A model generated the notes under the pieces. That model was not told the origin of the DNA. It did not search any database and was given only the letters and a program-made list of their open reading frames with translations. Source: Coemansia sp. RSA 1200 (lineage: Eukaryota; Kickxellomycota; Kickxellomycetes; Kickxellales; Kickxellaceae). Taken from it: a DNA stretch of 64,000 bases. Position 1 is the first letter of the stretch; each line of letters opens with the position of its first letter. Shown here in pieces: positions 21,101 through 30,767 of this stretch. The DNA is taken from positions 62,001 to 126,000 of the forward strand of contig JANBTT010000013.1 in the NCBI GenBank assembly GCA_027578915.1, in the 5' to 3' direction. A program made the translations under genes and the position numbers.

Positions 21101-21854
21101 GGATTGCGTCGTTGACAAATTCAGCCTGTTCAAGAATAGAGTACCCGTGTAGCGCTGTAAACTCTTCATTGAGTCCTACTGTAAAGAAATCGTAGCCGAT
21201 CTGTCCACGGTCAACAGCGCTTGGGTCCTCTCCTATAAGCTCCACAAACGCCGAGGCTGACGAGGAGGCCATGGAGCGTACCTGCTTGTGACTGCCTGCG
21301 TTCCCAGGAACAAACAACACAGGAATCCTAAAGGGATCGTCAATTGCGTCATAGCCACCCTCCCTGTATAGATAAAGCTTGTATTTTATCGAGTATCGTG
21401 TCCAGCTCCTGCTGAATTCAGTCTGCTCGATATAGCGTGGCCGACTGTAGCTCATTGCACAGCCAGGCATGTCTGGCTGGTTGTTAAAGTAAGAGAGCGC
21501 CGCAAGCAATCCAACGATTACCGATACCAACATCACGCATAACACGCCAGCTTGTTTTGTTACCGACAATAGTCTGCGAGCAACGTGGTCGCGTAAAGGT
21601 GATGCTTCTTGCACATGTTTTATCAACAACGGATCCTTAGTATTATCCCTATCAGACAAATCGTGGCTTTGCTGCCGGTCCTCAACCGCCCTTCCTTCTT
21701 CGGGAGGCGTTCCCGTGCGTTTCTGTGTGCTGGCGCTGCGAATACCGCTGGAGCTTCCCAGATTCTCGTTTGAATTAGGCGTGGTCGCCATGATTTCAAT
21801 AGTGCAATGCGCGGCAGCTTGGTCGCTTGGTGAACGTTGTTCTCCAGCGTGCAT
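18147..21854 (-). CDS. BST1: GPI inositol-deacylase (Bst1/PGAP1)
   Basis: 1235 aa. A Ser/Thr-rich cytosolic N-terminus is followed by a first membrane segment at about residues 100-120, then the lipase-like domain with the catalytic serine motif VGHSMGGVVA and an upstream VLFVPGNAGSHKQVRSMA oxyanion region. The second half has about eight hydrophobic segments. PGAP1/Bst1 removes the inositol acyl chain from GPI-anchored proteins in the ER, needed for their exit and quality control. Saccharomyces Bst1 is shorter (1029 aa). Either ATG 21854 or ATG 21791 (MATTPNSNE) could be the start; the longer form is listed. Confidence 0.93.
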   Translation of the reverse strand: MHAGEQRSPSDQAAAHCTIEIMATTPNSNENLGSSSGIRSASTQKRTGTPPEEGRAVEDRQQSHDLSDRDNTKDPLLIKHVQEASPLRDHVARRLLSVTKQAGVLCVMLVSVIVGLLAALSYFNNQPDMPGCAMSYSRPRYIEQTEFSRSWTRYSIKYKLYLYREGGYDAIDDPFRIPVLFVPGNAGSHKQVRSMASSSASAFVELIGEDPSAVDRGQIGYDFFTVGLNEEFTALHGYSILEQAEFVNDAIRYILSLYPKTRTAHRLSSKDTAFALPTSVIVVGHSMGGVVARTAFTLSNYVNDSIQAIFTLSTPHNNPTASLEQYVENTYSNVNAFWRNGFHNGSLDHVSLVSIAGGNLDSMINSDYTYVGDIAPPKNSLSIMSSGINDVWLSLDHQNILWCAQMAKKFSRVMVQIMDARQPSQLLSLESRMNLMRRELYSGTEAGGFVENERTVSPKSMLSSDYQYVSVYDSGTIKLTLADMRELIPKSTKSTIKPKSLHLLPFVDKKSKAGLTRVLQALYDPRLFANSDDTDKKQDAIPILLGCNQQDAKEDAKFVCKQLAEPTPTMLPLKRLGDNPELPVNSLRYMEIPSKGFESYSHIGFELPSRPGKTGFLESAFVNTPLQVDKDPGYLQLITPYSIRAQSGDGVLGLRSRIRLVVPENPLFVFRTKVAMHRNSKASHTLFNRPRFSPVVLQSDGRHYESKFWYDQSVFDIAIHGRGAYFQTGHLTTTSKDSPRLAGSWDGLYIDLFVDSDYYSGFDISLRINWYSSLNRMIKRYDMALLALSFIWACLVLVHQLHSWNSQMQLRFESQGSVGGSGIAVARFPGCLATIERLIRNGTLIIVLVMSALTPIVQELVSYAMEGSWSPATLASWKNLFMGVRGSGWTLCLPPMLLVLVSLGFIILEAIVLTMVCGLASWIVAMVASVLGEGNPLVVAAEASVLENTKDRGRYVSSDKASVYVRPAIIAIVFVFLVSAVLPYQFAFLVIYLAQTITTVRTMTYSQIMASGAARQQDSRVVYTSLTERHRQKDRRVTKRTAAMILKDRSAYQLALLLFWTSSLPYCVPELLVWVRNISVLWFEDAPSDHNLANMAGYFALRTLATYHIVPRLGSVSEHRSSPLGRRIVRGLRIATFGIFACSVIYAWLFSIRRPYTLYNIGNIISAWLSIVQFANYPLRLVSAAYKAGVPLSAEPRRTQSAEELHSFSWADPNTHAMKTTLTSTSDDYLDRKVR

Positions 21855-22520
21855 AAGCGCGCCGTCTCCTGGTAATTAGAAAGAATGGTATAAGAAAGGA
21901 GAAGACGCGGCACTTGCAACCGAGAAGACCCAATTGGGAATGCAAATGCAGGCCGGCTTGTCTCTTCAATTAACCAAAGGTAAAGGGAAAAAATAATATC
22001 AACGGTATGAGGCTGGAATAAGAAAAGAAAAGGCAAAGGAAAGGAGAAAAAAAAAAGGAAAAGTGGAAAGTTAACTTGCCAGAACAAAGTAAAAAAGAAT
22101 TGATCGACTTACGGCAAAATGACTATGAAGGATTGGCCGGGTGGCTCTTGTTTGCCAAGAAAAGAATCCTCAAATTTGTAAGTGGATGACAAAAATCTCA
22201 GCGGATGAAGGAACAGGAAACAAAGCACAGAACACGAATAAATGCGTGCTGAAATGCTATAGAGGTAGACTTGATCTCTTGGCAGTTTAGAGCAGAGAGA
22301 AAGCCTGAGCGAAAAAAGACAGCAACAGTCGCATTGCCACCCCTCTAAATAAAACAGAAATATATATTGGGCCAATCCAGGTGCAGTCCTGATATTGGAA
22401 TTGTGAATTCACACATGCGCACGTGTGCTTCTCAAAGAGATTATGGAGGCATATTCTTTTCCTCAGGTTTATTTCCTCCAAATCCAGCTAAAAGGAAAAC
22501 ACACAGACTTGTGATTCTTG
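21855..22520. other. Intergenic region upstream of BST1
   Basis: 666 bp between two minus-strand genes. Purine-rich on the plus strand around 22020-22065, so the BST1 leader is pyrimidine-rich. Nothing else recognised. Confidence 0.55.
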
Positions 22521-23381
22521 CTAGTGCTTAGCATTGCTCTCGACTGACAGCAGCTGGCCGCAGGAGATGACCTGGCCTGGACACAGCGCTATCTTGCTGG
22601 CGACGGTGCCGGCTTCGACGCAGATCATCTCGCTGTACTCGTCATTGCCAAAGTCAGACATTTCGGCGGCATTGTGGGCCCACGGATTCCACAGAACAAC
22701 ATCCTTGAAGTTGAACCGCCTGATCAGAATATGCTCGTTGCCGTATCCAACGCTGACATTTCCTGGCACGTCTTTGTACACGCGATCCTCGTTGGCATCA
22801 ACCCTGATATTGTCCCGCTCCTCCTTGGCTCCGTCGGTGCCCCGTATTTTGTCCGTATACACAGCGTTCTTAAGGCCGGTAACAACGGTGTCTGCGATGC
22901 TGGGGACTCTGAAGTACGTGTGCATCAGCGATGTGAACTCAAATGGCTGGTCGTCAACGTTTTCATACTTCATGATGGTGGATAGCTTGGTGGCGGTCAG
23001 ATCGACTGTGTACTGGATAGAGAACTTGTACGGCCACTTTGAGGCCCGGGTTTCCTCATTATCAAGAAGTTCAAAGCGCGCGTAGACGCCCTCGCCGTGC
23101 TCTGCCGCCTCAACAAGCGTCCACTTGCGCGTGCGCGCAAACCCGTGCTGTGGCAGGTCGCCAGGCCCAAACTGCGGAAACACAAGCGGAATGCCGCCAC
23201 GAACGGCCTTGCTGCCATCGAGTTTGGCTTGCTTGCTGACAAACAGGCGCTCTTTGCCCATGCTCTTCCATGAGGTAACTGTTGCTCCAAACACGTATAT
23301 CTCCACCGATGCGTCCTTTGGTCCGCTTAGTACGACCCTCTCGAGCTCGCCGGCTGCGTTGTTAAATCTTTGCACGCTCAT
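22521..23381 (-). CDS. Glucose-6-phosphate 1-epimerase (YMR099C type)
   Basis: 286 aa from MSVQRFNNAAGELERV; the longer open frame upstream is low-complexity leader. Galactose-mutarotase-like fold with family motifs: GATVTSWKS, AVRGGIPLVFPQFGPG, QHGFARTRKW (one active-site His), MHTYFRV (second His), VVLWNPWA and the catalytic Glu region MICVEAG. The YMR099C family interconverts alpha and beta hexose-6-phosphates in the cytosol. Length agrees with the yeast protein (297 aa). Confidence 0.93.
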   Translation of the reverse strand: MSVQRFNNAAGELERVVLSGPKDASVEIYVFGATVTSWKSMGKERLFVSKQAKLDGSKAVRGGIPLVFPQFGPGDLPQHGFARTRKWTLVEAAEHGEGVYARFELLDNEETRASKWPYKFSIQYTVDLTATKLSTIMKYENVDDQPFEFTSLMHTYFRVPSIADTVVTGLKNAVYTDKIRGTDGAKEERDNIRVDANEDRVYKDVPGNVSVGYGNEHILIRRFNFKDVVLWNPWAHNAAEMSDFGNDEYSEMICVEAGTVASKIALCPGQVISCGQLLSVESNAKH

Positions 23382-23677
23382 TGCTGGGTTTGAAGTATCT
23401 AGAACAGACAAAATAAATAAAAAAAATACTATATTGGTGTCCTTGGTTCTGTTAGAAGCGAAAAGAAGAAGAAAGAGTGAGGAAGACCTTGAGCTCTTGC
23501 AAAATAATGCGTGTATGCTTGCAATAGAGCAGCAGCCCATTACCCTAATCCTGGACAGCCAAGCGACAGGAATATCCACCAAGACTTTCGGATGTTAAAA
23601 GTCAGGTTTTAATATCGTTTTAGCACATCGCTTCTGGTGTGCAAACAAAACACACACACAAGTTTGAAATGAACTGC

Positions 23678-26236
23678 CTAGTCAAAGCTCATATCGTCAT
23701 CGCTGCTGACATTGCCTCCCATCCCTGGGCGAGATCTGTAGTACGCACCAATGTCGCCAACCGCAAACTCGCTGATATCGTTGCCGCGCTTAAACTTGGG
23801 CTTTTTCTTGGACGCCAGCTCCTTCTCCTTCCTTTTCTTCTTGTCGGTCTTTGCATTCTCGGCCTTTTGGTTGTTGCCCTTGCCGCTTGCAACCTGTGTG
23901 GGCGTCTCGCGCAGCGCAAACGCCTTGACCAGGTGGCCAAAGTGCAGGTGTCTGACGTGAAAGATATGGCGCTCCGCCGAAATGTGCGTTGCATAGGCGC
24001 GGATCGACGACAAGAACGCCTGCTTGGCCATCCGCGACGCAGTGACATTGGTCACGACAAAGCGCTCAAGCGTTGCCTGTATTTCGGCAGCACGAAGCTG
24101 CCACTCTGTTCCCTTGCCAACGCTCTCGTTCTTGGCCATCTGCTTGAGCACTCTCTCCATCGACTCATCGTCGGGCCGCAGCCCCTTCTCCTGAAGCAAT
24201 GTTAGGTATTCGCTTTCGCTAGGAAGCAGGAATAGCACCGCCTCGCCAACCCGTCCAAGACGTGCTGTCCGCCCGACACGATGCAAATATGAAGCAACGT
24301 CGGAAGGCGGATCGAATTGAACGATTGATGTGACATTGGGCAAATCAAGACCACGCGCCGCCACATCCGTTGTAAATAGAATCGATGCCAACGTCGCTTT
24401 GGAAAACGCCTCAAACGTATCTGTGCGGTTCTTCTGCTGCATGCTTCCGTGTAGTCTGAACAGCTGGGCTCCAGGTAGCACAGTTGACTCAAGAACAATA
24501 TCCTCGTCCTTCAATGTTGGCCCACCCTTGTCTGGTTTCTCGGCTTTACTGTCACTACCGCTCTTTCCGCCATCGCTCTCATCGTCAGAAGACTCAATGT
24601 CCTTAAACAGATCGTCTGCATACGGCTGGCTGTCGTCCACAGTTGGCTCTTGAGCACCATGCGCAAACAGAAAGTACATAAAGTCAACTGCGTCCTTACA
24701 TGACAGGAATACAATAACTTTGCTGGTGCACTGTCGGCGAAACGTGTTCTTAAGCTGCGCAACCAGCGTGACAAGTCGTAGCTTTGCAGGAATAAGGATG
24801 GATTTTTGCACAAGCTGGCTAGGGACAGAAAAGTTCTCCTCGCCTCCTTCTATGCCACCATCCAGATCCATCGCATCTCCGTCCTTGCCCAAGCTGTCGT
24901 GCTTCTTCTTGCCGTGAGCTGCTTCCTCTGCTTGTTCAATGTTGTCGTGGACACTAGCCGCGCTGATAAACACCGGGTTGACCAGAGACTCGTTGGCCAG
25001 TTGCTTGACGTTGTCTCGTAGCGTTGCTGAGCACAGCACGTTGATGCGGCGCCTCGGAAGCATTGTGCTCATTGATCTAAGCCGCGGATCCTGCTTCTGG
25101 AAGTGCTTTGATGCCTTGGCGTCAAGCAAGGACAGAATCTTTGTCAGCGTCTCCTCAAAGCCAAGCTCCATCAATCGATCCGCCTCGTCAAGAACAAGCC
25201 ACCGGAGATGCTGAATGTCAAAGGATGCCGTGTTTTCCAAATGGTCCAGCAGTCGCCCGGGTGTGCAAGCAAGGATTCCGACTCCTTTGCGCAGTCTAGC
25301 CTTCTCTGACTGCTTCTTTTCACCACCTATCACCATACCTGGGACAACCCATCCGGCGCTCTTCCGCGAGTGCGCTGCAAATGATGTTGAAACCAGCTTG
25401 CGTGCAGCCCCGTACACCTGCTGGGCAAGTTCTCGGGTCGGTGTAAGAATGATCGCAAATGTTCCCATGTCGCGCGATGGCGCTGAGTTCGGGGTTGCCA
25501 CACTCCCTGCCTCAATCAAACGATGGAATATTGGCAAGAGGTATGCTAGCGTCTTACCAGACCCAGTTGCTGCCTGTATAAACACATCGTGCTCAGCCTG
25601 AACCACTTCATCAACATCAAAAGCATCATTATTCGTGTATCTTTCAGATCCCTTGGTCGAGGCCGGCAGGACTTTGCCTATAAGCGCAGGAATTGCATTC
25701 TGTTGGATAGCCGTTGGGTTCGTTACATCCATCTTAGTCTCTAAACATTTTGCAATATCCGAGTCAAGTCCAATGCCTGTGAATGACGACGTATCGAGCA
25801 CAGCATTACTGGCTATCTTTTGCTCATGATCTTCTGGAGCGCGGGGCAGCGTTGGAATCTCTGGGTTCTTTGTAAATAGCGACGAGATGATCTGCTTGCC
25901 TGCCCTAAGGGACAATGGCGCTGTTGCTACGTTTGAAGCAACCTGATGTGTGTCGTTCTCGTCGGTCAGTCTTTGTTTCTTGTGTATGCTGTTTCCCTCG
26001 GCAGTCTTTGGCGGCATGGCTCTGCTTGCTGTGTCTGCCGTAGCAAATGTCTGATGGGTTCTATTGGTGCTATCATCGGTGGTTCCTTTGGCTTTCTTAT
26101 ATTCCTTGGCCTGAACTCTGCGACCTTTCCATGTCTTGCTCATCCTATACTCCTGCTTCTGGTGACGGCGCGCAGCAAGCGCCATCGTGTTGCTGTCGAC
26201 AGAAGCAATGTTGAGAAGAAATCCGTCGTCCGCCAT
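23678..26236 (-). CDS. DBP7: DEAD-box RNA helicase Dbp7/DDX31
   Basis: 852 aa. A basic N-terminal region (MSKTWKGRRVQAKEYKK) is followed by the Q-motif region TAIQQNAIPALIG, motif I AATGSGKT (about residue 220), Ia PTRELAQQ, II LDEADRLMELGFE (about 350), III CSATL, V TTDVAARGLDLPNV and VI HRVGRTARLG (about 650), then a DUF4217-type tail and a Lys-rich end. ITIQ-to-FTGIGLDSDIAKCLETK wording in the Q-motif neighbourhood is typical of Dbp7. The family acts in the nucleolus in early 60S ribosome assembly. An acidic insertion (about 545-590) between RecA lobes is longer than in yeast. Confidence 0.94.
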   Translation of the reverse strand: MADDGFLLNIASVDSNTMALAARRHQKQEYRMSKTWKGRRVQAKEYKKAKGTTDDSTNRTHQTFATADTASRAMPPKTAEGNSIHKKQRLTDENDTHQVASNVATAPLSLRAGKQIISSLFTKNPEIPTLPRAPEDHEQKIASNAVLDTSSFTGIGLDSDIAKCLETKMDVTNPTAIQQNAIPALIGKVLPASTKGSERYTNNDAFDVDEVVQAEHDVFIQAATGSGKTLAYLLPIFHRLIEAGSVATPNSAPSRDMGTFAIILTPTRELAQQVYGAARKLVSTSFAAHSRKSAGWVVPGMVIGGEKKQSEKARLRKGVGILACTPGRLLDHLENTASFDIQHLRWLVLDEADRLMELGFEETLTKILSLLDAKASKHFQKQDPRLRSMSTMLPRRRINVLCSATLRDNVKQLANESLVNPVFISAASVHDNIEQAEEAAHGKKKHDSLGKDGDAMDLDGGIEGGEENFSVPSQLVQKSILIPAKLRLVTLVAQLKNTFRRQCTSKVIVFLSCKDAVDFMYFLFAHGAQEPTVDDSQPYADDLFKDIESSDDESDGGKSGSDSKAEKPDKGGPTLKDEDIVLESTVLPGAQLFRLHGSMQQKNRTDTFEAFSKATLASILFTTDVAARGLDLPNVTSIVQFDPPSDVASYLHRVGRTARLGRVGEAVLFLLPSESEYLTLLQEKGLRPDDESMERVLKQMAKNESVGKGTEWQLRAAEIQATLERFVVTNVTASRMAKQAFLSSIRAYATHISAERHIFHVRHLHFGHLVKAFALRETPTQVASGKGNNQKAENAKTDKKKRKEKELASKKKPKFKRGNDISEFAVGDIGAYYRSRPGMGGNVSSDDDMSFD

Positions 26237-26582
26237 TATGTGTTGTAATGAGAAAAAATTTAAATACTAGCAAGCAAGGATAACCTAAAGTTTGTAAAAT
26301 ATTTTCATTGTTGGATATGGAAAAAAAATAAACGTTCAGAAGTATGTTAAAACAAAAAAATATATAAACAGATCTGATTGGCACAAATAATGATCAAATC
26401 ATCGAATATACTGGATCTTGCAAGTCGCTTTGCATAGCACCCCACACATCAGTATGTGAAATGGTAGAGTAGAATTGGTAGACATAGAATTCACTATTAA
26501 CAACGCCAGGATCCTAGACTATAATATTGTGACAAGTCATTAGACTGGTCACAACCGAATGTGATTACACCGCTATGGTTAC
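26237..26582. other. AT-rich intergenic region
   Basis: Left edge of the AT-rich island. No gene, hairpin-rich element or repeat recognised. Confidence 0.5.
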
Positions 26583-28172
26583 TTAGTATGAGTAGGGGTT
26601 TGCCATGATATTAGTATTTTTCAAGTGTGGATATCTTTTTTTTGTGCTTCTGAGCAAATGTGTTGATGGCTTTAAAACTAAAGTTGCCAACACCCAGCTT
26701 GCACAGGGCTGGGAGTACGTAGCATTATATACGGCACATCTATCAGATAACTTTTGAGCTTTCATCTTGTTCCATATAAGGTTTATAACAAGTTTCTTCA
26801 GACCTGTATCAAATGGCACTAACGGATTATCCAAATAATTATCAGCTACCAGATCAAGTGGCTTGAATGATGGATTGACGAACAGATAAAGGCAAAGTAA
26901 AGAGGGTACAGCTTCTATTATTTTTATTGCTGTTATCATATGCCTCGACTTGGTTATATATTGTTGAAAGATTGGCAAATTTTGTAGAATTGTAGTCAGG
27001 ATAAAATTCATAACCACGATCGTTGTATAAAATGGTTTTCTTGTGTCCATAATATGTTTTAAGATAATTGTTAATTTTTTTGCTTGAATCCTCGGAATTC
27101 GCAGAATTTATCTCGGTTATAGGTATCCTGGAAGCAATGTCTAGTACAAGCTTTTTGGGAAGGGGCAGAACACTTTTAGATTGTGCCAGCAATTCAAGGC
27201 TTTTTGTATATGCTTTTATAGTAACCACATCTAAACGTTGCGGAAATACAGAATTCTGAACGATAAAATTGTTGGGCTTAATGTAACCCAAATTCAGCTC
27301 TTCCAGAATTGGAAAATGCAATGCCAAATTTGGTGCTGAATACTCAGACCTTGTGTTTTTAATTGGATTAAAAGGAACTGTCAGTCTTTTTAAGCAATCA
27401 AAAGTTAGGGTGTTTGGCTCTTGACCATTTTTGTTATTAAAGGAATCCCATGGAAAATTACGCTGAATACCATCCAAGGTCAATTGAACAAGCGAATCGA
27501 CAGCCACATTAAACATACTGCTTTCACTTGAATAAAATAGATCCATATTTAAGAATGTCAGTTTGTTTAGGCTATAGTGGTGCAGTAGTTTAAATCTACT
27601 TTGCACTTTTAGATTAGTAAGCTGGTATTTGTAGGCATTCAGAAAACCTTCATGTATATGTTCTGACAAATTATTTTGAAAACTGTCATATAATGAAAGG
27701 GTTGTAACTTTTGGCATTACCCTTGTGACTAGGCAATGAAATTGAGATGTAAAATCTTTAGCCTCTTTGTTTCCGTCGGCAGATTCGCAAAAATATGTTG
27801 TCATTTTAATTTCCAAAATTGAGTTTAACCTCCTACCATACTCTGATAAAATTTTGTGAATTCCCTTGTAAAAGAACAAACTACCAGTTTTAGCATACGC
27901 TCTAATAATCATAGTCCTCAGGCACATATGATTACAGCCTTGTGCAACAAATCCCAGGTTGGAAACCAGCTTTGGCTGTAAAGCATTTTTTATTTCATGT
28001 GCTTCAATTAGAACGTCCTTGTAGAGCAATTGACGGGCAATCATGCTCCAGTGTTGGTTTACATGAACAAGCGGTATATTTTTTTCCATTTTTGGATACT
28101 TTCAGCCGAATCAAGCATAGCATAGTCAAATATTAAAGTAAGAATATCATCATTAAGTTTTTCAATAGGCAT
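26583..28172 (-). pseudogene. F-box/leucine-rich-repeat protein gene with several frameshifts
   Basis: Starting at ATG 28172 the sequence reads MPIEKLNDDILTLIFDYAML and on to QKWKK, an F-box-like helix; the frame is then lost in an A7 run (about 28081-28087). The continuation IPLVHVNQHWSMIARQLLYKD, which belongs to the same F-box, lies in a second frame. That frame carries 26854-28089 with LRR-like leucine spacing (NLKVQSRF, KLTFLNMDL, LVQLTLDGI, ILEELNLGYI). Family-like C-terminal text (IKIIEAVPSLLCLYL, NPLVPFDTGLKKLVINL) is in a third reading, and KLGVGNFSFKAINTFAQKH is shifted again, ending with RYPHLKN. At least three indels, mostly at A/T homopolymers, point to a decayed gene or local sequence error. 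The base composition is much richer in AT than flanking genes. F-box/LRR proteins select SCF ubiquitin-ligase substrates. Confidence 0.6.
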
Positions 28173-29160
28173 TTTTGAAAATAGACAACAATAGTAATAA
28201 TGTATATACCCGGAATAAAAATGAATTAATAGAAGATGGAGAGTAAAAGAAAAAAGTAAAAAATTGCCAAATACTTGGCTCTTTACGAGTTAGACATTTT
28301 TTTGTCTTTACAAATAGAAATTGAAATTTTGCATATCTTTTTATTAACTGGATACCAAAAGTAGCCACGCCTGCTAAAAACACGTGTTACAAACAGAACG
28401 GATGGTGTATAAAGTAGCACCCCTTTTATTCAAGATGAGCAAAATATAAGAAATAGAAATGAAAGCAAAAAGAGTAGAAATATAGTGTCGCTTTAAAAAA
28501 TTGGTATCGTTTTGTAGAAGCGGGCTGTGTATTTTTTTGCCGATTGTAAAAGTAATATAAAAGATTTCTGTACACAGCATATTATGCAAAAGTATTAACA
28601 TTTAAGAAATGCTAAAAGGCTGGAAAAAGAAATAAAAAAGGATGAAGGTATTGAGAGCAGGATGGGTGTGAAGAGCGTATAAATTAGAAATATCCAACAG
28701 CAACTGCAGCATTTCGAGAGAAGAGACAATGCAGATTTACTATTCCCACTTGAATCGCGCTTGTTATCATGCTTTCAGAATGTTGGTGTAAAAAATCGCC
28801 TGCCTTTTTCTTCACAAAAACAATAAGGTATTGCTCTAAACACCAGGTTTACACAAGGCAAATGTGTTTTACTTTAGATCATTATTCTATCCTTGCTTTT
28901 ACAAAAAGAGCATTACAAAAGAATATTACTCTCCACATTTTAAAGTAAAATGTGGCAGATAAAAAACACATGTTCTTGCAATAAGGAAAAGGACAAGACA
29001 AAGAGATGGCATTTTGTTAATGTGGTTATAGCCTTTATTTGTTTTGAACAAGTGTTTAGATTGATACGTTTATTAAACTTTCCTTCTTCTGTTCTTTTTG
29101 TCTTGCCACAAGCATGTAATGTTTTCAAGATTTATATTTTTGTTTTCTTATTATCGGACT
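28173..29160. other. AT-rich intergenic region
   Basis: About 1 kb with many A and T homopolymers between the F-box pseudogene (minus) and the secreted protein gene (plus). Nothing recognised. Confidence 0.5.
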
Positions 29161-30066
29161 ATGGCAATATATATGATATTTATAATTTTCATAATCCCGG
29201 GTATTGTTAACGCACAGCGGACAACAGAAGAGTTTCCTATTGGCATTGCAATCAAGGAGACGTCATCATCTGCAGAATATTCTGAAGATCTTCCATTATA
29301 TACGCTGTTAGACCATGAAGATTACAGCTTTGTTTCTGCAACACAATCAACCGAGTATATCACAGTTTTCACAACATTCTGCGAAAGCACCCCAAAAGCC
29401 ACGGTGACTGTCACCAAGACAATTGTGTTTCCACAGTATGATGTAGGCAGTGTAATTGTCATTACAGATGAGTCTATTTCAGTCCAAGACATTACAGTTA
29501 CAGCATATATTGATGACTATTCACTAGTGCAAATAGCAGAACCAACACTGTTTTCCACTGTCTATGAAACAGTTATGGCAATAACAACGGTTCCTGCTGT
29601 TACCGAACTGGAACATCCAACATTTATGGCCACGGAGACAGCGATTGTTACCGAGTCAACTACCACAACAACAATACTACCACCGGAGACTGTCAAGGAA
29701 ATGATAACCAGCTTGAAGATAGAAACAGTAGAATCCACATCAATCTATCTATCGATACAATCATTTCCACTTATTACCATGACAGAATCAAATGAACATT
29801 CAACCTGGTATTATACAATGAACACATTTGTCCGGTTTGCACCATACTATCTGTCCACGTCTGTTGTGCATCGAACAAGCATACACACGGTCCAAACAAC
29901 AGTAACAAGCGAAAGACCTCAACAACGGCCACAGCCAAAGCCAAACCCCCAAGGCAAAGAATCTCAGCCAGCGGCACCAGCCCCGAACCCTACAACATCA
30001 TCCAAAAAAGTAGATGTATGGTGTATCAACTTTTTTGGACAGCCTTGCGATTTGAAGTACGATTAA
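29161..30066 (+). CDS. Secreted Thr/Ser-rich protein, function unknown
   Basis: 301 aa from ATG 29161. Residues 1-18 (MAIYMIFIIFIIPGIVNA) look like a signal peptide with cleavage before Gln19; a start at ATG 29119 would only lengthen it. The mature protein is rich in Thr, Val, Ser and Glu with recurring T-V-T/T-V-x-T blocks (TKATVTVTKT-like, ITTVPAVTEL, VTESTTTTT). A Pro/Gln-rich hinge (about 258-285) and a short C-terminal Cys pair (VWCINFFGQPCDLKYD) follow. This resembles O-mannosylated fungal wall or surface proteins, but there is no GPI-attachment tail. Family not recognised. It lies in the AT-rich island next to the F-box pseudogene. Confidence 0.7.
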   Translation: MAIYMIFIIFIIPGIVNAQRTTEEFPIGIAIKETSSSAEYSEDLPLYTLLDHEDYSFVSATQSTEYITVFTTFCESTPKATVTVTKTIVFPQYDVGSVIVITDESISVQDITVTAYIDDYSLVQIAEPTLFSTVYETVMAITTVPAVTELEHPTFMATETAIVTESTTTTTILPPETVKEMITSLKIETVESTSIYLSIQSFPLITMTESNEHSTWYYTMNTFVRFAPYYLSTSVVHRTSIHTVQTTVTSERPQQRPQPKPNPQGKESQPAAPAPNPTTSSKKVDVWCINFFGQPCDLKYD

Positions 30067-30767
30067 GAGCAGAGGATATTCAGATGTACATTGTTAATGG
30101 ATTTTAGCCTACGTTTTACAAAAGTCTTGTTACATAGCCGAGGACTGCAAGTGCCAAAGGAATGCAGGCCATCGTGACCGAGCCATCCACTAGCCACCGG
30201 GTTGTTTCATTTTATCTTCCGACAACGTGGGCGACTCAATGGCCAATTGCTCGGGTTCACTGCAATATCACTTAAAGAGCCAGTATTTCTGGAAACTGTT
30301 TCTGGAAAAGGTGACGCAAACGCTGTATCAGCGGACATCAGCCGTTTCATCGATATGGCAGCTTTCAGGGGTGTCATGCAGAAATACAAGGCATGTAAGG
30401 GGAAGAAAAGGCATGTGATGAAAACAGCCAACGCCTTGTCTTTTATATTATTTTAATCAACAACACAGGCAAATACGGGGATAATTCCAGGGCGAAAAAT
30501 TAGCGCTGGCAAAGAAGCATACAATTGGAAAAAGGCGAATTTATACGCCGCCTTTTTTTTTTGTCCAGATGTATGGAAAACGGGGGGGGGTGTTTGGGAG
30601 AAGTATTTAAACAGCCTTCTCTGATCCTCAAAGCCCACTCTAGTTCTTTCTTGTTCTACCGCCTTTTGGGTTTTATATAAATTCTTTCTAATAATATCTG
30701 TCAAGTACGCTCAGCCTTATCTATCTTGTTTATTTAAATAATTCTGGGGTTTCCATCTGCAATAACC
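30067..30767. other. Intergenic region with G9 and T10 homopolymers
   Basis: Contains a T10 run (30553-30562) and a G9 run (30582-30590) shortly upstream of the OHCU decarboxylase gene, then a pyrimidine-rich leader. A small open frame at 30202-30456 has no supporting features. Confidence 0.6.

Noticed and set aside
30582..30590. G9 run as a G-quadruplex-forming element
   Set aside because: Only one G run is present; a quadruplex needs four nearby runs.
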